Shown here: positions 1 to 8,288 of the stretch, piece by piece
Numbering within the stretch: position 1 is the first letter of the stretch
Layout: each line of letters starts with the position of its first letter
Source of the DNA: Myxococcales bacterium
GTDB lineage: Bacteria; Myxococcota; Myxococcia; Myxococcales; Myxococcaceae
Assembly (NCBI GenBank): GCA_016191815.1
Contig: JACPVI010000006.1
Coordinates: forward strand, 1 to 64,000
Direction of reading: 5' to 3'
DNA length: 64,000 bases
The notes under the pieces: model-generated
Seen by the model: the letters and a program-made list of their open reading frames with translations, nothing else
Told to the model about the DNA's origin: nothing
Databases searched by the model: none
Program-made: the position numbers and the translations under genes

Positions 1-39
1 GGACCGAGCCCGGCGGTCGAGGTGCGAGCCGCCCAAGGA

Positions 40-80
40 GGAAGCCCGAAGGAATACTTGTCGGTATTGCGAGGGCTTCC
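40..80. other. Nested palindrome in gene-free left edge
   Basis: The first 148 bases hold no gene I can support. Within them GGAAGCCC (40-47) pairs with GGGCTTCC (73-80), and inside that AATAC (53-57) pairs with GTATT (64-68) around a six-base loop. The minus-strand operon reads across this stretch, so it could form a structured spacer in that mRNA. I have a vague memory of similar palindromes in other proteobacterial genomes but cannot name a family. Confidence 0.4.
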
Positions 81-148
81 GACGCCGGCCGGCGAAGCAG
101 ATCGGCCGCCCGGCGACGGGAGGGGGAAGACTCACAGCCTCGGAGCCC

Positions 149-862
149 TCAGGGCGAGGGCTTGGCCAAGACGAAGCACCCGAGCGCGTAGGCGTTCTCC
201 CGCGGATCCTCCGAGCAGACGCGCGCCGGGAAGGAGAGGGCCAAGGCGCGGGGAGCGGCCTGCCACCGGTTCGCCTTTCGTTTGACGAAGTAGCGCTCCT
301 CCCGCGCCTCGTAGCCTTCCAGCAGGCGGGGCAGCCTCGCCTCTCCGTACACTCGGCAGAAGGGCCGGAAGACGGCATCCACCCCCACCGGAATCGTCAT
401 CACCATCAGCCCGCCAGGGCGCAAGAGGGAGCGGAGCCGCGCCATGGCCTCGAGGTCTCCTTCGGGGCGCTCTACCGCCACTCCGTACCGGCCGGAGAGC
501 CCGACGTGCTCGATGGCCGAGCAGTTGATGACGAGGTCGAACCGCCCTTCCGGAAGGGGGAGGGTGAGCAGGTCTCCCTCCACGTCCTCGAGCGCGGAGA
601 GCTCGTACGGCCGCGGCGCGGCCCAAAGATCGATCGCGGTCACCTGGAAGCCCTTGAGCGCGGCTACCAGAGAGAGCGGGCTTCCGCCCGCGCCCACCTC
701 CAGGGCCTCGCCGGGCCCTTCGGGCATCCGCGCCGAGACGTAGGACCACTCCACGTCGCGATCTCCCTCCAGGTTTTGGGCGGGTCTCCGGCGGGTGCGC
801 CAGCGGTGAACCGGCTGGTAGAGCCACTCCGGTACCCAGAGCGGAAAGTTGACCCGCCGCAT
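149..862 (-). CDS. SAM-dependent methyltransferase of the polysaccharide operon
   Basis: Predicted 237-residue class I SAM-dependent methyltransferase. A glycine-rich motif I (EVGAGGSPLS), an acidic end to strand 2 (AIDLW) and the post-II segment FDLVINCSAIEHVG are visible. The ATG at 862 is chosen because a GGAGGG-type ribosome binding site precedes it and the recognisable protein starts there; a longer frame exists upstream but would overlap the Wzt gene. It follows the exporter ATPase gene by 23 bases in the same operon, so it probably methylates a sugar or the glycan end. In Wzm/Wzt systems terminal methylation can signal chain end; whether this enzyme does so is inference. Confidence 0.8.
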   Translation of the reverse strand: MRRVNFPLWVPEWLYQPVHRWRTRRRPAQNLEGDRDVEWSYVSARMPEGPGEALEVGAGGSPLSLVAALKGFQVTAIDLWAAPRPYELSALEDVEGDLLTLPLPEGRFDLVINCSAIEHVGLSGRYGVAVERPEGDLEAMARLRSLLRPGGLMVMTIPVGVDAVFRPFCRVYGEARLPRLLEGYEAREERYFVKRKANRWQAAPRALALSFPARVCSEDPRENAYALGCFVLAKPSP

Positions 863-885
863 CTGCGCCCTCCTCAGGTGGGCCG

Positions 886-2091
886 TCAGTCCTCCTTGGG
901 GCCAGGAACGAACTCGAAGGGGAGATTCAACAGCCCGGCAAACTCGTCTCGGCAGTCCGCGAGCACCTCGGTGTCGATCGTCATCGCCGGGGCCCCATAC
1001 CACTCGTCCAGCATCCGGTCCTCCTCGAAGAGGGTGACCTGCCACTGGTACGCCCCCGGCCGCAGAGGCAGGCTGGAGAAGCGGTAGGTGAGCCGGTTCC
1101 GCCCGCGGGGGAACTTGAGCCCGGAGACCGCCCAGCCCCAGACGATCTGATTGGCGTGGTCACGGAGGGTGATGCCGTGCCGCCCGCGCTCGATCGGCTG
1201 CGGTGTCTCGAACTCGAAGTGGACGGTGGCCGTGCCGAGGGTGTCGAGGACGTGCACACTCCCCGAGTCGCCCAGGCTCCAACCGGTGAAGCGCGCGTGG
1301 CGCTCCTCCGGCCCCGCTGCCCTGGGGTCGGCGAGGAGCGAGGCCTCGTACGCCGAGACCACCTCCCCGGTCGGGCCGAACCGCTTGAGTTCCCCGCCGT
1401 CGAGCCACAGGCAATGGCCGCAGAGGCGGCGCACCGCGTTCAGGTGGTGGCTCACGAACAGCACCGTCCGGCCGCCCCGGGCGACTTCGTCCATCCGCCC
1501 CAGGCACTTCCGCTGGAAGGCCGCGTCGCCCACCGCGAGCACCTCGTCGATGAGGAGGATCTCCGGCTCGAGGTGGGCGGCCACCGCAAAGGCGAGGCGA
1601 ACGTACATCCCGCTCGAGTAGTGCTTCACCGGGGTGTCGAGGTGCAGCTCCACCCCGGCGAAGGAGACGATCTCGTCGAACTTCCGGGCGATCTCCGCCC
1701 GCTTCATTCCGAGGATGGCGCCGTTGAGGAAGACGTTCTCCCGCCCGGTCAGCTCGGGGTGGAAGCCGGTGCCGACCTCGAGCAAGGACCTCACCCGGCC
1801 GTGCACCAAGGCGCTGCCCTCGGAGGGTTCGGTGATGCGCGCGAGCAGCTTGAGGAGCGTCGACTTGCCGGCGCCGTTTCGGCCCACGACCCCCACCGCC
1901 TGCCCGTGGCTGATCTCGAAGGAGGCGTTGCGGAGCGCCCAGAGGAAGCCCTTGGAATCCCTCTTGGAGGCGCGGGCGAACGGAGCTCTCGCCAGCGACA
2001 CCAGCGCCTCCCGCAAGGTGAGGTACCGCGACCGCCCTCCGAGGCGGTGCCGCTTTCCGAGGCCGGAGGCCTTGATGGCGATTGCGCTCAC
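886..2091 (-). CDS. wzt: Wzt-type O-antigen/polysaccharide ABC exporter ATPase
   Basis: 401-residue ATP-binding subunit of an ABC-2 polysaccharide exporter. The nucleotide-binding domain has Walker A GRNGAGKS (70-77), a signature YSSGM (158-162) and Walker B ILLIDE (178-183), with the switch His in FVSHH. Residues from about 250 to the end form an additional domain of the Wzt C-terminal type, which in known systems binds the modified end of the glycan and selects the substrate. It starts with GTG, one base from the stop of the permease gene, so the two are translationally coupled. The cargo is probably an O-antigen or capsule-like polymer made by the surrounding enzymes and exported across the inner membrane. 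Confidence 0.93.
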   Translation of the reverse strand: MSAIAIKASGLGKRHRLGGRSRYLTLREALVSLARAPFARASKRDSKGFLWALRNASFEISHGQAVGVVGRNGAGKSTLLKLLARITEPSEGSALVHGRVRSLLEVGTGFHPELTGRENVFLNGAILGMKRAEIARKFDEIVSFAGVELHLDTPVKHYSSGMYVRLAFAVAAHLEPEILLIDEVLAVGDAAFQRKCLGRMDEVARGGRTVLFVSHHLNAVRRLCGHCLWLDGGELKRFGPTGEVVSAYEASLLADPRAAGPEERHARFTGWSLGDSGSVHVLDTLGTATVHFEFETPQPIERGRHGITLRDHANQIVWGWAVSGLKFPRGRNRLTYRFSSLPLRPGAYQWQVTLFEEDRMLDEWYGAPAMTIDTEVLADCRDEFAGLLNLPFEFVPGPKED

Positions 2092-2092
2092 G

Positions 2093-2941
2093 CTAGACCA
2101 CGTCCACGAAGGTCCGTTCCAGCCGCCGGAACGCGGCGGCGCCGGTGAGAAGCAGGAGCAGCGCGGTGAGCGCCGAGGCGGCCAAGAGTTCCCCCCGCGG
2201 GGCGGTGGTGCCCAAGAGCGCCCAGCGGAACCCCTCGATCGCCCCCACCATCGGGTTGAGCCCGTACAACAGGCGCCACCGCTCGGGCACGATGCTCGCC
2301 GGGTAGGCGATCGGCGAGGCGAACAACCAAAGCTGGAGCAAGAAGGGGACGACGTGGCGGAAGTCCCGGTAGAGCGCGCTGAGGGCGGCCAGCCACAGGC
2401 CGGTGCCGAGGGCGGTCATCACCGTCAGCCCGAGGAACGCGGGCAGGGCCAGCATTCCCATCTGTGGGACGCGCCCATGGGCCAGCAGCGCCATGAAGAG
2501 GAGCGCCATCGCCAGCGCGAAGTCCAGCAATCCGGCCAAGAGCGGCGCGAGCGGGAGCAAGAGGCGAGGGAAGTAGATCTTGGTGATCACCGCGCGGTGC
2601 TCGACCAAGCTTCCCGCCGACCCCGACAGCGCCTGGGCGAAGTACGTCCACGGGACCAGGGCGGCGAAGGCAAACAGCGCGTAGGGCGCGCCATCGGAAG
2701 GGATTTGGGCGAAGTGCCCGAAGAAGAGGGTGAACGCCGCCGCCGCGGCGGTGGGTTGCAGGACCGCCCAGGCCACGCCGAGGAGCGTCTGCTTGTAGCG
2801 GACCCGGATGTCCCGCGAGGCGAGCACCCACAACAGCTCGCGGTACTCCCACAGCTCCCGCAGGTCGACCCTTACCCAGCCCGACCTGGGCCGGATGAAG
2901 ATCACCTTCCCTTCCGGAGCGGATTGCACGGGCTCCGTCAC
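2093..2941 (-). CDS. wzm: Wzm-type polysaccharide ABC exporter permease
   Basis: 282-residue ABC-2 membrane subunit. The amphipathic N-terminal stretch (WEYRELLWVLASRDIRVRYKQ) typical of this family precedes about six hydrophobic segments. Length and the pattern YRDFRHVVPFLLQLWLFASPIAYP fit Wzm/RfbD/KpsM proteins. It forms the pore for lipid-linked polysaccharide with the adjacent Wzt. The stop of the upstream dehydrogenase gene overlaps its start by four bases, so the genes are part of one operon. Confidence 0.92.
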   Translation of the reverse strand: MTEPVQSAPEGKVIFIRPRSGWVRVDLRELWEYRELLWVLASRDIRVRYKQTLLGVAWAVLQPTAAAAAFTLFFGHFAQIPSDGAPYALFAFAALVPWTYFAQALSGSAGSLVEHRAVITKIYFPRLLLPLAPLLAGLLDFALAMALLFMALLAHGRVPQMGMLALPAFLGLTVMTALGTGLWLAALSALYRDFRHVVPFLLQLWLFASPIAYPASIVPERWRLLYGLNPMVGAIEGFRWALLGTTAPRGELLAASALTALLLLLTGAAAFRRLERTFVDVV

Positions 2942-4287
2942 TTCTCCTCCCGGCGCGCACGAGGCGCTCCGCTTCCGATGCCCAGCGGGAGGTACTCCGC
3001 CACTCCGCTCAAGAGGACCGGGTCGAGCTGCCGCCAGCAGTCGATCACCGCCACCCGCCTAGAGGCGGGGCGAGAGAGCAGCACCTCCAGCTCTTTGAGC
3101 TGCGGCCAGGGTGTGGCGAGCACGAGCAAGTCCGCCCGGCGCGCGCACTCCTCCAGGGTGGGAGCTAGCTGGAAGGCGCCCGGGGCGGCCCGCTGGGCGC
3201 TCTCGTTCGCGAGAGGATCGAAGGCCACCACCGGGATGCCCGCGGAGGCGAGCCTGAGCGAGAGCAACAGTCCCTGGGATTCCTCCACCACGTCGGTGTC
3301 CGGCTTGTAGGAAAGGCCCAGCACGCCCACGGTGCCGTCGCGGGGAAGGCGCTGCAGCACCCGCTCGGCCAGCCTTTCGACCTCGCCGCGGTTTGTCCGG
3401 TCGGTGGCCTCGGCCAGATCGGCGGGGGCTCCGATCCCGCGAGCCAGGGCGGCCAGCGCGAGGTTGTCCCGGGGGAAGCATGGGCCGCCATACCCGATCG
3501 CCCCCTTGAGGTACTTTTTGCCGATGCGGGAGTCGAGGCCGAGCGCCGAGGTCACCACGTCCACGTCGGCGCCGTCGAGCCGCTCGCAGATGCGCGCCAG
3601 CATGTTCGCGAAGGTGATCTTGGTGGTGACGTAGGTGTTGACCGCAAGCTTGGCCAGCTCGGCGTTCACCCAGCTCATCCGGGCCAGGGGAGAGTGCCGG
3701 TCGAGCACCCGGCGGTACAGCGCCTCGAGTAGGTCGCCCGCGCGGCGGTCCGACTCGCCGACCAGCACGAAGTCGGGGTTGAGGAAGTCGCGGACCACGC
3801 TCCCCAGGGCGATGAACTCCGGGTTGTAGCAGAGGCCGAGCTCCCTCCCGCATGTCTTGCCGCTCCGATCCTCCAGGAGCGGCCGCACCTGGCCCCCGGT
3901 GGCCCCAGGCATCACCGTGCTGGTCAGCACCACCAGGTGGTAGGAAGCCTTCTCCCTGAGCGCGCGTCCCACCCCCTCGCAGACCGGGAGGACCTGGGAC
4001 AGGGAGAATCCGCCGCCCGGATCGCTCGGCGTAGCGACCACGATGAAGGTGACGCCGGAATCGCGCACCGCCTCGTGCAGGTCCATCGTGGCAGTGATTT
4101 CCCCCGGCGCGTTCGCCAATACCTCCGCGAGGCCGGGCTCGTGCACCGGCGGCTCTCGCCTGGCAAGCGCAGCCACCTTCGCCGGCGAGCTGTCCACTCC
4201 GATCACCCGCAGGCCCTTGTGGGCCAGGCACGCCGCCATCGGAGCGCCTAGCCTCCCCAGCCCGACGATGGAGATCGCCTCAGGCAT
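2938..4287 (-). CDS. UDP-glucose/UDP-N-acetylmannosamine-type sugar dehydrogenase
   Basis: 449-residue NAD-dependent nucleotide-sugar 6-dehydrogenase (UDPGDH family). The Rossmann motif IVGLGRLG is at 7-14, the catalytic Lys lies in NTYVTTKITFAN (about 223) and the nucleophilic Cys in GYGGPCFPRD (270). The C-terminal UDP-binding domain is present (VLGLSYKPDTDVVEES). The enzyme oxidises C6 of a UDP-sugar to a uronic acid for the polymer. From sequence alone I cannot separate UDP-glucose from UDP-GlcNAc/ManNAc dehydrogenases. The start at 4287 is taken just before the Rossmann strand; it overlaps the preceding glycosyltransferase by eight bases. Confidence 0.9.
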   Translation of the reverse strand: MPEAISIVGLGRLGAPMAACLAHKGLRVIGVDSSPAKVAALARREPPVHEPGLAEVLANAPGEITATMDLHEAVRDSGVTFIVVATPSDPGGGFSLSQVLPVCEGVGRALREKASYHLVVLTSTVMPGATGGQVRPLLEDRSGKTCGRELGLCYNPEFIALGSVVRDFLNPDFVLVGESDRRAGDLLEALYRRVLDRHSPLARMSWVNAELAKLAVNTYVTTKITFANMLARICERLDGADVDVVTSALGLDSRIGKKYLKGAIGYGGPCFPRDNLALAALARGIGAPADLAEATDRTNRGEVERLAERVLQRLPRDGTVGVLGLSYKPDTDVVEESQGLLLSLRLASAGIPVVAFDPLANESAQRAAPGAFQLAPTLEECARRADLLVLATPWPQLKELEVLLSRPASRRVAVIDCWRQLDPVLLSGVAEYLPLGIGSGAPRARREEK

Positions 4288-5248
4288 TGGCGTTGGTCTC
4301 CCCCAGGCGGGTCCGGAATCGCCGCGCCAGCCCCCAAGCCGAGCGCGCCAGCCGGAGCAGGGGCTTGAGAAGGGGATGCTCGAGGGCGAGCGCATCGGCC
4401 CGCCGGACCAGGTGAGCGCGGTCGAGCGGGCGAGTCAGGCCGCGGGGCGTGAGGAGAAGCGTGGCGTCGAGCAGCGTGTAGGTGGCCCCGGCTTCGCCAG
4501 AGAGCTCGCGGTTCACCGCGGCCTCGGGCCCGTTCCACACCGCAGCCTCGCCGCCGCTCACGTGGGCGTAGTCGTGATTCTGATGCACCGCCGTCACCGC
4601 GGCGGTGGCGTCGACCAGTGGCGCCCCCGCCTTGCGCGCGCCGTACAACAGCCAGTTGTCCCAGGCCGTCCGGCCCACCGCGAAGGGCGGTATCTCGCTC
4701 CAGAGGCCTCGGGGAAAGACGAAGTAGTCGATCCCGGTCACCGGGTGGAGCTTGCCCTCTTTGGACACCTTCGCGCGCAGCTGCTCCTCCCAGCCGTCCT
4801 CGAAGCGGAGCGGCTCGCGCACATCGAGGTCCCACCTTTGGCCGCCGATGAGGAAGCAGGACTTCTCTCGCGCGACCGCGGAGACGGCGGAGGTGAAGTC
4901 GCCCAAGAGGACGATGTCCGCGTTCACGTAGGCCAAAAGCGGGTGCTTCGCCCTTTTCTGGGCCAGCTCGAACAGTCCGTTCACCAAGGGAGTGCCGTGG
5001 CGGTTTCTCGGCACCTCCGGCAGATGGGCGACGCCGAGCTCCTTCGCCACTTCGGAAGTGCCCTCCTCGTCCCCGAGCAGCAGCACCTCGCAAGCCGGCC
5101 GCAAAAGCGTCCAGCTCCGCACGGCGTTGCGCTGGATGAGTCCGATATGTCCCCGGAACGGCTTGGGGACGGTGAACACGCTCAGCATCGCGGGCGGCGA
5201 CCATAGCGCGAAGCCACCGAAGCGCGAGGGCTCGTGCTCAGCGGCCAT
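4280..5248 (-). CDS. Putative glycosyltransferase, polysaccharide operon
   Basis: 322-residue soluble protein resembling GT-A glycosyltransferases. It has a SVFTVPKPFRGHIGLIQRNAVRSW opening, LLLGDEEG, and YVNADIVLL, which looks like the metal-binding acidic motif. It lies between the DegT aminotransferase and sugar dehydrogenase genes and overlaps both neighbours, so a sugar-transfer role in assembling the same glycan is likely. The start is uncertain: ATG at 5248 overlaps the previous gene by 11 bases, while an ATG at 5188 lies directly before the first core strand. No convincing ribosome binding site decides between them. Confidence 0.72.
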   Translation of the reverse strand: MAAEHEPSRFGGFALWSPPAMLSVFTVPKPFRGHIGLIQRNAVRSWTLLRPACEVLLLGDEEGTSEVAKELGVAHLPEVPRNRHGTPLVNGLFELAQKRAKHPLLAYVNADIVLLGDFTSAVSAVAREKSCFLIGGQRWDLDVREPLRFEDGWEEQLRAKVSKEGKLHPVTGIDYFVFPRGLWSEIPPFAVGRTAWDNWLLYGARKAGAPLVDATAAVTAVHQNHDYAHVSGGEAAVWNGPEAAVNRELSGEAGATYTLLDATLLLTPRGLTRPLDRAHLVRRADALALEHPLLKPLLRLARSAWGLARRFRTRLGETNANA

Positions 5249-6356
5249 GAAAGCGGCGGACGGAGTCGATCACCTGTGCCTGCTCGTCCTCCCGGAGGCC
5301 TGCGTTCATCGGGAGCGAGAGGATCCGCGGCGAGAGCGCCTCGGTGACCGGAAGGGAGCAAGCGCCCACTTGGCCCAGGTGATTGGGGGAGGGGTAGTGC
5401 ACCAGCGCCTGCACCCCGTCGCGCTCGAGATGCCGGAGCAGCCGGTCCCGGACTTGGCCGGACTCGACCTCCATCACGCAGAGGTGCCAGGCGGGCTCGC
5501 ACCGCTCGGAGACCGTCTGGAAGCGCACCGGCAGATCTCCAAGCTCGCTCCGGTACCGCTGCACCATGCGCGCCTTCCGGGCGTTCCACTCCGACACCTT
5601 CCCCAGCCGCACCGTGAGGATGGCGGCCTGCAGCTCGTCCAGGCGGCTGTTCAGCGCGCGCGGATGCCTTGGGAGCCCCCGGTCCTTCTGGCCGTAATGC
5701 CTCAGCTCGCGGACCCGCTCCGCGTCGGCCTCGGAACGGGCGAACACCGCACCGCCGTCTCCCAGGGCGCCGCAGTTCTTGGTGGGGTAGAAGCTGAAGG
5801 CTCCGAATCGGCCCACGGTGCCCACCATGGCGCCCGCCGCCGAGGCGCCCTGGGCCTGGGCGGCGTCCTCGACGACGGCGACGTCGGTTCGGCCCAGCCG
5901 CGCCAGTTGCTCGGCGATGAGGAGCACCTCGGCCGGGTTGCCGTACAGGTGCACCGGCACCACCGCGCGGGTCCGTAGCGTGAGCGCCGCCTCCAGGCAG
6001 CGGGGGTCCATCAGCCAGGTGTCTTCCTTGATGTCGAGGTAGACCGGAGTTGCCCCCACCGACCGGATCGCCGAAGCAGTCGGGACTGCGGTGTGGGAGA
6101 CGGTGATCACCTCGTCGCCGGCGCCGATGCCGAGCGCGAGCAGCGAGAGGGCGATGGCGTCGGTCCCCGAGTTGCAGCCCACCACCTGTCCACTCCCCGC
6201 CTTGCCCAAAAGGGCCGCGCCCAGCTCGGACTCGAAGCGCCGGAGCTGCGGGCCGAGGATGAAGCAGCCTCCCGCGAGGACGGCGCCTACCGCGGCGTCG
6301 ATCTCGGCGCGCTGCTCCTCCACGAGCCGGCCGAGGTCGAAGAACGGGACTCTCAC
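5238..6356 (-). CDS. DegT/DnrJ/EryC1-family sugar aminotransferase
   Basis: 372-residue PLP-dependent aminotransferase that would aminate a nucleotide-linked keto-sugar. The PLP lysine is Lys193 in SFYPTKNCGALGDGG, preceded by the EDAAQAQGA segment. The N terminus VPFFDLGRL...AEID is typical of the family. The start is GTG at 6356, overlapping the TGA of the epimerase gene (GTGA). The open frame extends much further upstream, but that part is only the shadow of the epimerase gene. It is probably one step in making an amino-deoxy sugar for the surface polysaccharide. Confidence 0.9.
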   Translation of the reverse strand: MRVPFFDLGRLVEEQRAEIDAAVGAVLAGGCFILGPQLRRFESELGAALLGKAGSGQVVGCNSGTDAIALSLLALGIGAGDEVITVSHTAVPTASAIRSVGATPVYLDIKEDTWLMDPRCLEAALTLRTRAVVPVHLYGNPAEVLLIAEQLARLGRTDVAVVEDAAQAQGASAAGAMVGTVGRFGAFSFYPTKNCGALGDGGAVFARSEADAERVRELRHYGQKDRGLPRHPRALNSRLDELQAAILTVRLGKVSEWNARKARMVQRYRSELGDLPVRFQTVSERCEPAWHLCVMEVESGQVRDRLLRHLERDGVQALVHYPSPNHLGQVGACSLPVTEALSPRILSLPMNAGLREDEQAQVIDSVRRFHGR

Positions 6357-7348
6357 CGGCCGCCCTCCGCCGGAAGGTAGTGGTGCAGCCGGCCGCGAAA
6401 CCACTCCACGGTTCGAGCGAGATCCCCGACCCAGTCCGGGTTGGCGCGCCAGCCGGTGACGGATGCGAAGGCTTCCGAGGAGCCGTAGTAGTCGCCGATC
6501 TCCAGCTTCCGGAGCTGTGCGGGGTACTCCACCTTCACTACCGGGCAGCCGCCCCCCGTCTTCGCCAACACCTGGGCGATGTGCTCCAGGGAGGCGCGAG
6601 GGCCGCTCAAGTTGAACACCCTTCCGGCGCAGGCCTCCGCGCCCGCGGCCAGGAGGAAGGCCTGCACCACGTCGTCCACGTGATTCAGGTCCCGGAGGTA
6701 GGCGCCGTCTCCGAACAGCTCGATCGGCTGGCCGGTGAGGGCCCGGTTGATGAACCAGCCGACGAAGCCGAACCGCGGGTGAGAGAGCGCCTGCCGCGGT
6801 CCGTAGGTGTTGGTGAGCCTCAGGGCGCAGGCCCGGAGCCCGTAGTGGCGCGCGAACAGCAAGTGGTACTGCTCGGCCGAGAACTTGTGCACCCCGTTGA
6901 TGTCCACCGGCGAGACCGGGTGCGCCTCGTCCACCGGCAGGTAGCGGGGAGGCCCGTAGAGCTGCCGGGTGCTCGCGTAGACCACGGTGGCCAGGGGGCA
7001 TCGCCCCCGAATCTCTTCCAGCAGGGAGAGGTGCGCCTGGCCGTTGATGGCGAGGTCCTCGAACGGCGCCGTCATGCTGTCGAGGTGGCTGATCCGGCCC
7101 GCGAGGTTGAAGACGAAGTCCGCGCCTTCGAGCAAGGGGCCGATGCGCAGCCGGCCGCACAGGTCCGCCTCCTCCAGCCGGATCCGGTCGAGCACGTCGG
7201 CCAGGTTGTGCCGGTTGGCGCCGCACTTCGGCGCGAGCGAGTCCACCACCGTCACCCGGGCGCCCTCCTCCAGGAGGCGGCGCGCCAAGTTGCTGCCGAT
7301 GAAGCCCAGCCCGCCGGTGACGACGGCGTTCTTACCAGCGAACGACAT
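6353..7348 (-). CDS. NAD-dependent nucleotide-sugar epimerase/dehydratase (SDR)
   Basis: 331-residue extended short-chain dehydrogenase. The NAD motif TGGLGFIGS is at 11-19, and the ASTRQLYGP and LRLTNTYGPRQ segments are conserved. The usual active-site Tyr-x-x-x-Lys reads Asn151-Gly-Val-His-Lys155, so the catalytic tyrosine position is Asn. I recall related sugar epimerases with an NGxxK motif, so this may be a subfamily trait and not damage. It probably produces the keto- or epimerised sugar used by the DegT enzyme encoded next. Confidence 0.87.
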   Translation of the reverse strand: MSFAGKNAVVTGGLGFIGSNLARRLLEEGARVTVVDSLAPKCGANRHNLADVLDRIRLEEADLCGRLRIGPLLEGADFVFNLAGRISHLDSMTAPFEDLAINGQAHLSLLEEIRGRCPLATVVYASTRQLYGPPRYLPVDEAHPVSPVDINGVHKFSAEQYHLLFARHYGLRACALRLTNTYGPRQALSHPRFGFVGWFINRALTGQPIELFGDGAYLRDLNHVDDVVQAFLLAAGAEACAGRVFNLSGPRASLEHIAQVLAKTGGGCPVVKVEYPAQLRKLEIGDYYGSSEAFASVTGWRANPDWVGDLARTVEWFRGRLHHYLPAEGGR

Positions 7349-8288
7349 GATGGATGCGCTCCGCCCTCATCTTGAGGCCAGAGAGGAAGGCCCGCCAGCC
7401 TCGGCGCGGTGGGAGCCTTCCGGCGTCGAAGCCCGGCTCGACCGAGCGGACGAGGGCCAGGGCCTCCGCGAGGTCGGCGACGTAGGGGTGGTAGAGCCAC
7501 CTCTGGGCTCCGGCGGGGAGACGGTACCTGCCGGCGCAGAGGTTGACCGCGCCGTCGGTGAGCAGGACGAGATGGTGGAAATGGTAGAAGACGACATCCA
7601 CGCCATCGGCCTGCGGCCCGCGCGGGCCCTGCCGGAAGCGGTAGCGGATCGCATTCCACGGGGCGACGCCACCCCCTGGGTGTTCCAGCACGTGAACCCC
7701 CTGAAAGCGCTCCGGCCAATCGTCCAGGTACTTCTGGTCGCCGAACTTTCCATCCTCGAAGCGCGCGTAGCACCACTCCAGGCAGCGCTGTTGCCACCAG
7801 CGGAGCACCGTGAGGCCGCGCTGGTCGGCGCGGAAGGAGATGAACTGCACGCAGTACACCCCGCTTTGCGCCGACTGGTCATACTCCTCGGCGTAGCGGT
7901 GGGCGGTGATCAGCACCGAGGCCTGCTGGCTCCGCCACTCCTCCAGCAAAAGCCCGGGCCGCTGGAAGAAGCCGAGGTCCGCGTCCAGGTAGGTGACCTC
8001 GGGCAGGCCGCGGTCCAGGCAGTGGGCGATGGTGTGCGAGGTGCAGGTCCAGCAGTACTCCGCCCGCGTCCGGGTGGGCTTGACCGCGAGCAGGGCGGGG
8101 GTCTCGAACTCCTCCAGCCGGACCAGGCTCATCCGCGGAAGCCGCAGCCGCTCGAGCACCGAGTGCGAGAGCGAATCGAAGCAGAACACGTGGAGGCGGA
8201 AGTCCTCGCCGCACCTCTCCAGCGAGCGGTACAGCGAAAGCCCTCGGGTGAGGTAGGCGCTGTCGAAGAGGGTGCAGTAGTGGTTCAA
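7332..8288 (-). CDS. Putative glycosyltransferase with DAD motif
   Basis: 318-residue protein with GT-A features: CTLFDSAYLTRGLSLYRSLE at the N terminus and YLDADLGFF, a DxD-type metal and nucleotide-sugar site, near the centre. The pattern resembles GT8-like or related transferases; the exact family is unclear. The start is TTG at 8288, overlapping the methyltransferase TGA (TTGA); no ATG is available nearby. Its 3' end overlaps the epimerase start by 17 bases. It presumably adds one sugar to the polymer made by this operon. Confidence 0.75.
   Translation of the reverse strand: MNHYCTLFDSAYLTRGLSLYRSLERCGEDFRLHVFCFDSLSHSVLERLRLPRMSLVRLEEFETPALLAVKPTRTRAEYCWTCTSHTIAHCLDRGLPEVTYLDADLGFFQRPGLLLEEWRSQQASVLITAHRYAEEYDQSAQSGVYCVQFISFRADQRGLTVLRWWQQRCLEWCYARFEDGKFGDQKYLDDWPERFQGVHVLEHPGGGVAPWNAIRYRFRQGPRGPQADGVDVVFYHFHHLVLLTDGAVNLCAGRYRLPAGAQRWLYHPYVADLAEALALVRSVEPGFDAGRLPPRRGWRAFLSGLKMRAERIHHVVRW

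Noticed and set aside
22-285. An 87-codon plus-strand frame at the left edge
   Set aside because: It overlaps the methyltransferase gene antisense and becomes an Arg/Pro/Ala-rich shadow; no ribosome binding site or domain.
5238-7226. One long minus-strand frame that could be read as a fusion before DegT
   Set aside because: The N-terminal 290 residues are the out-of-frame shadow of the epimerase gene; the true DegT start is GTG 6356 overlapping the epimerase TGA.
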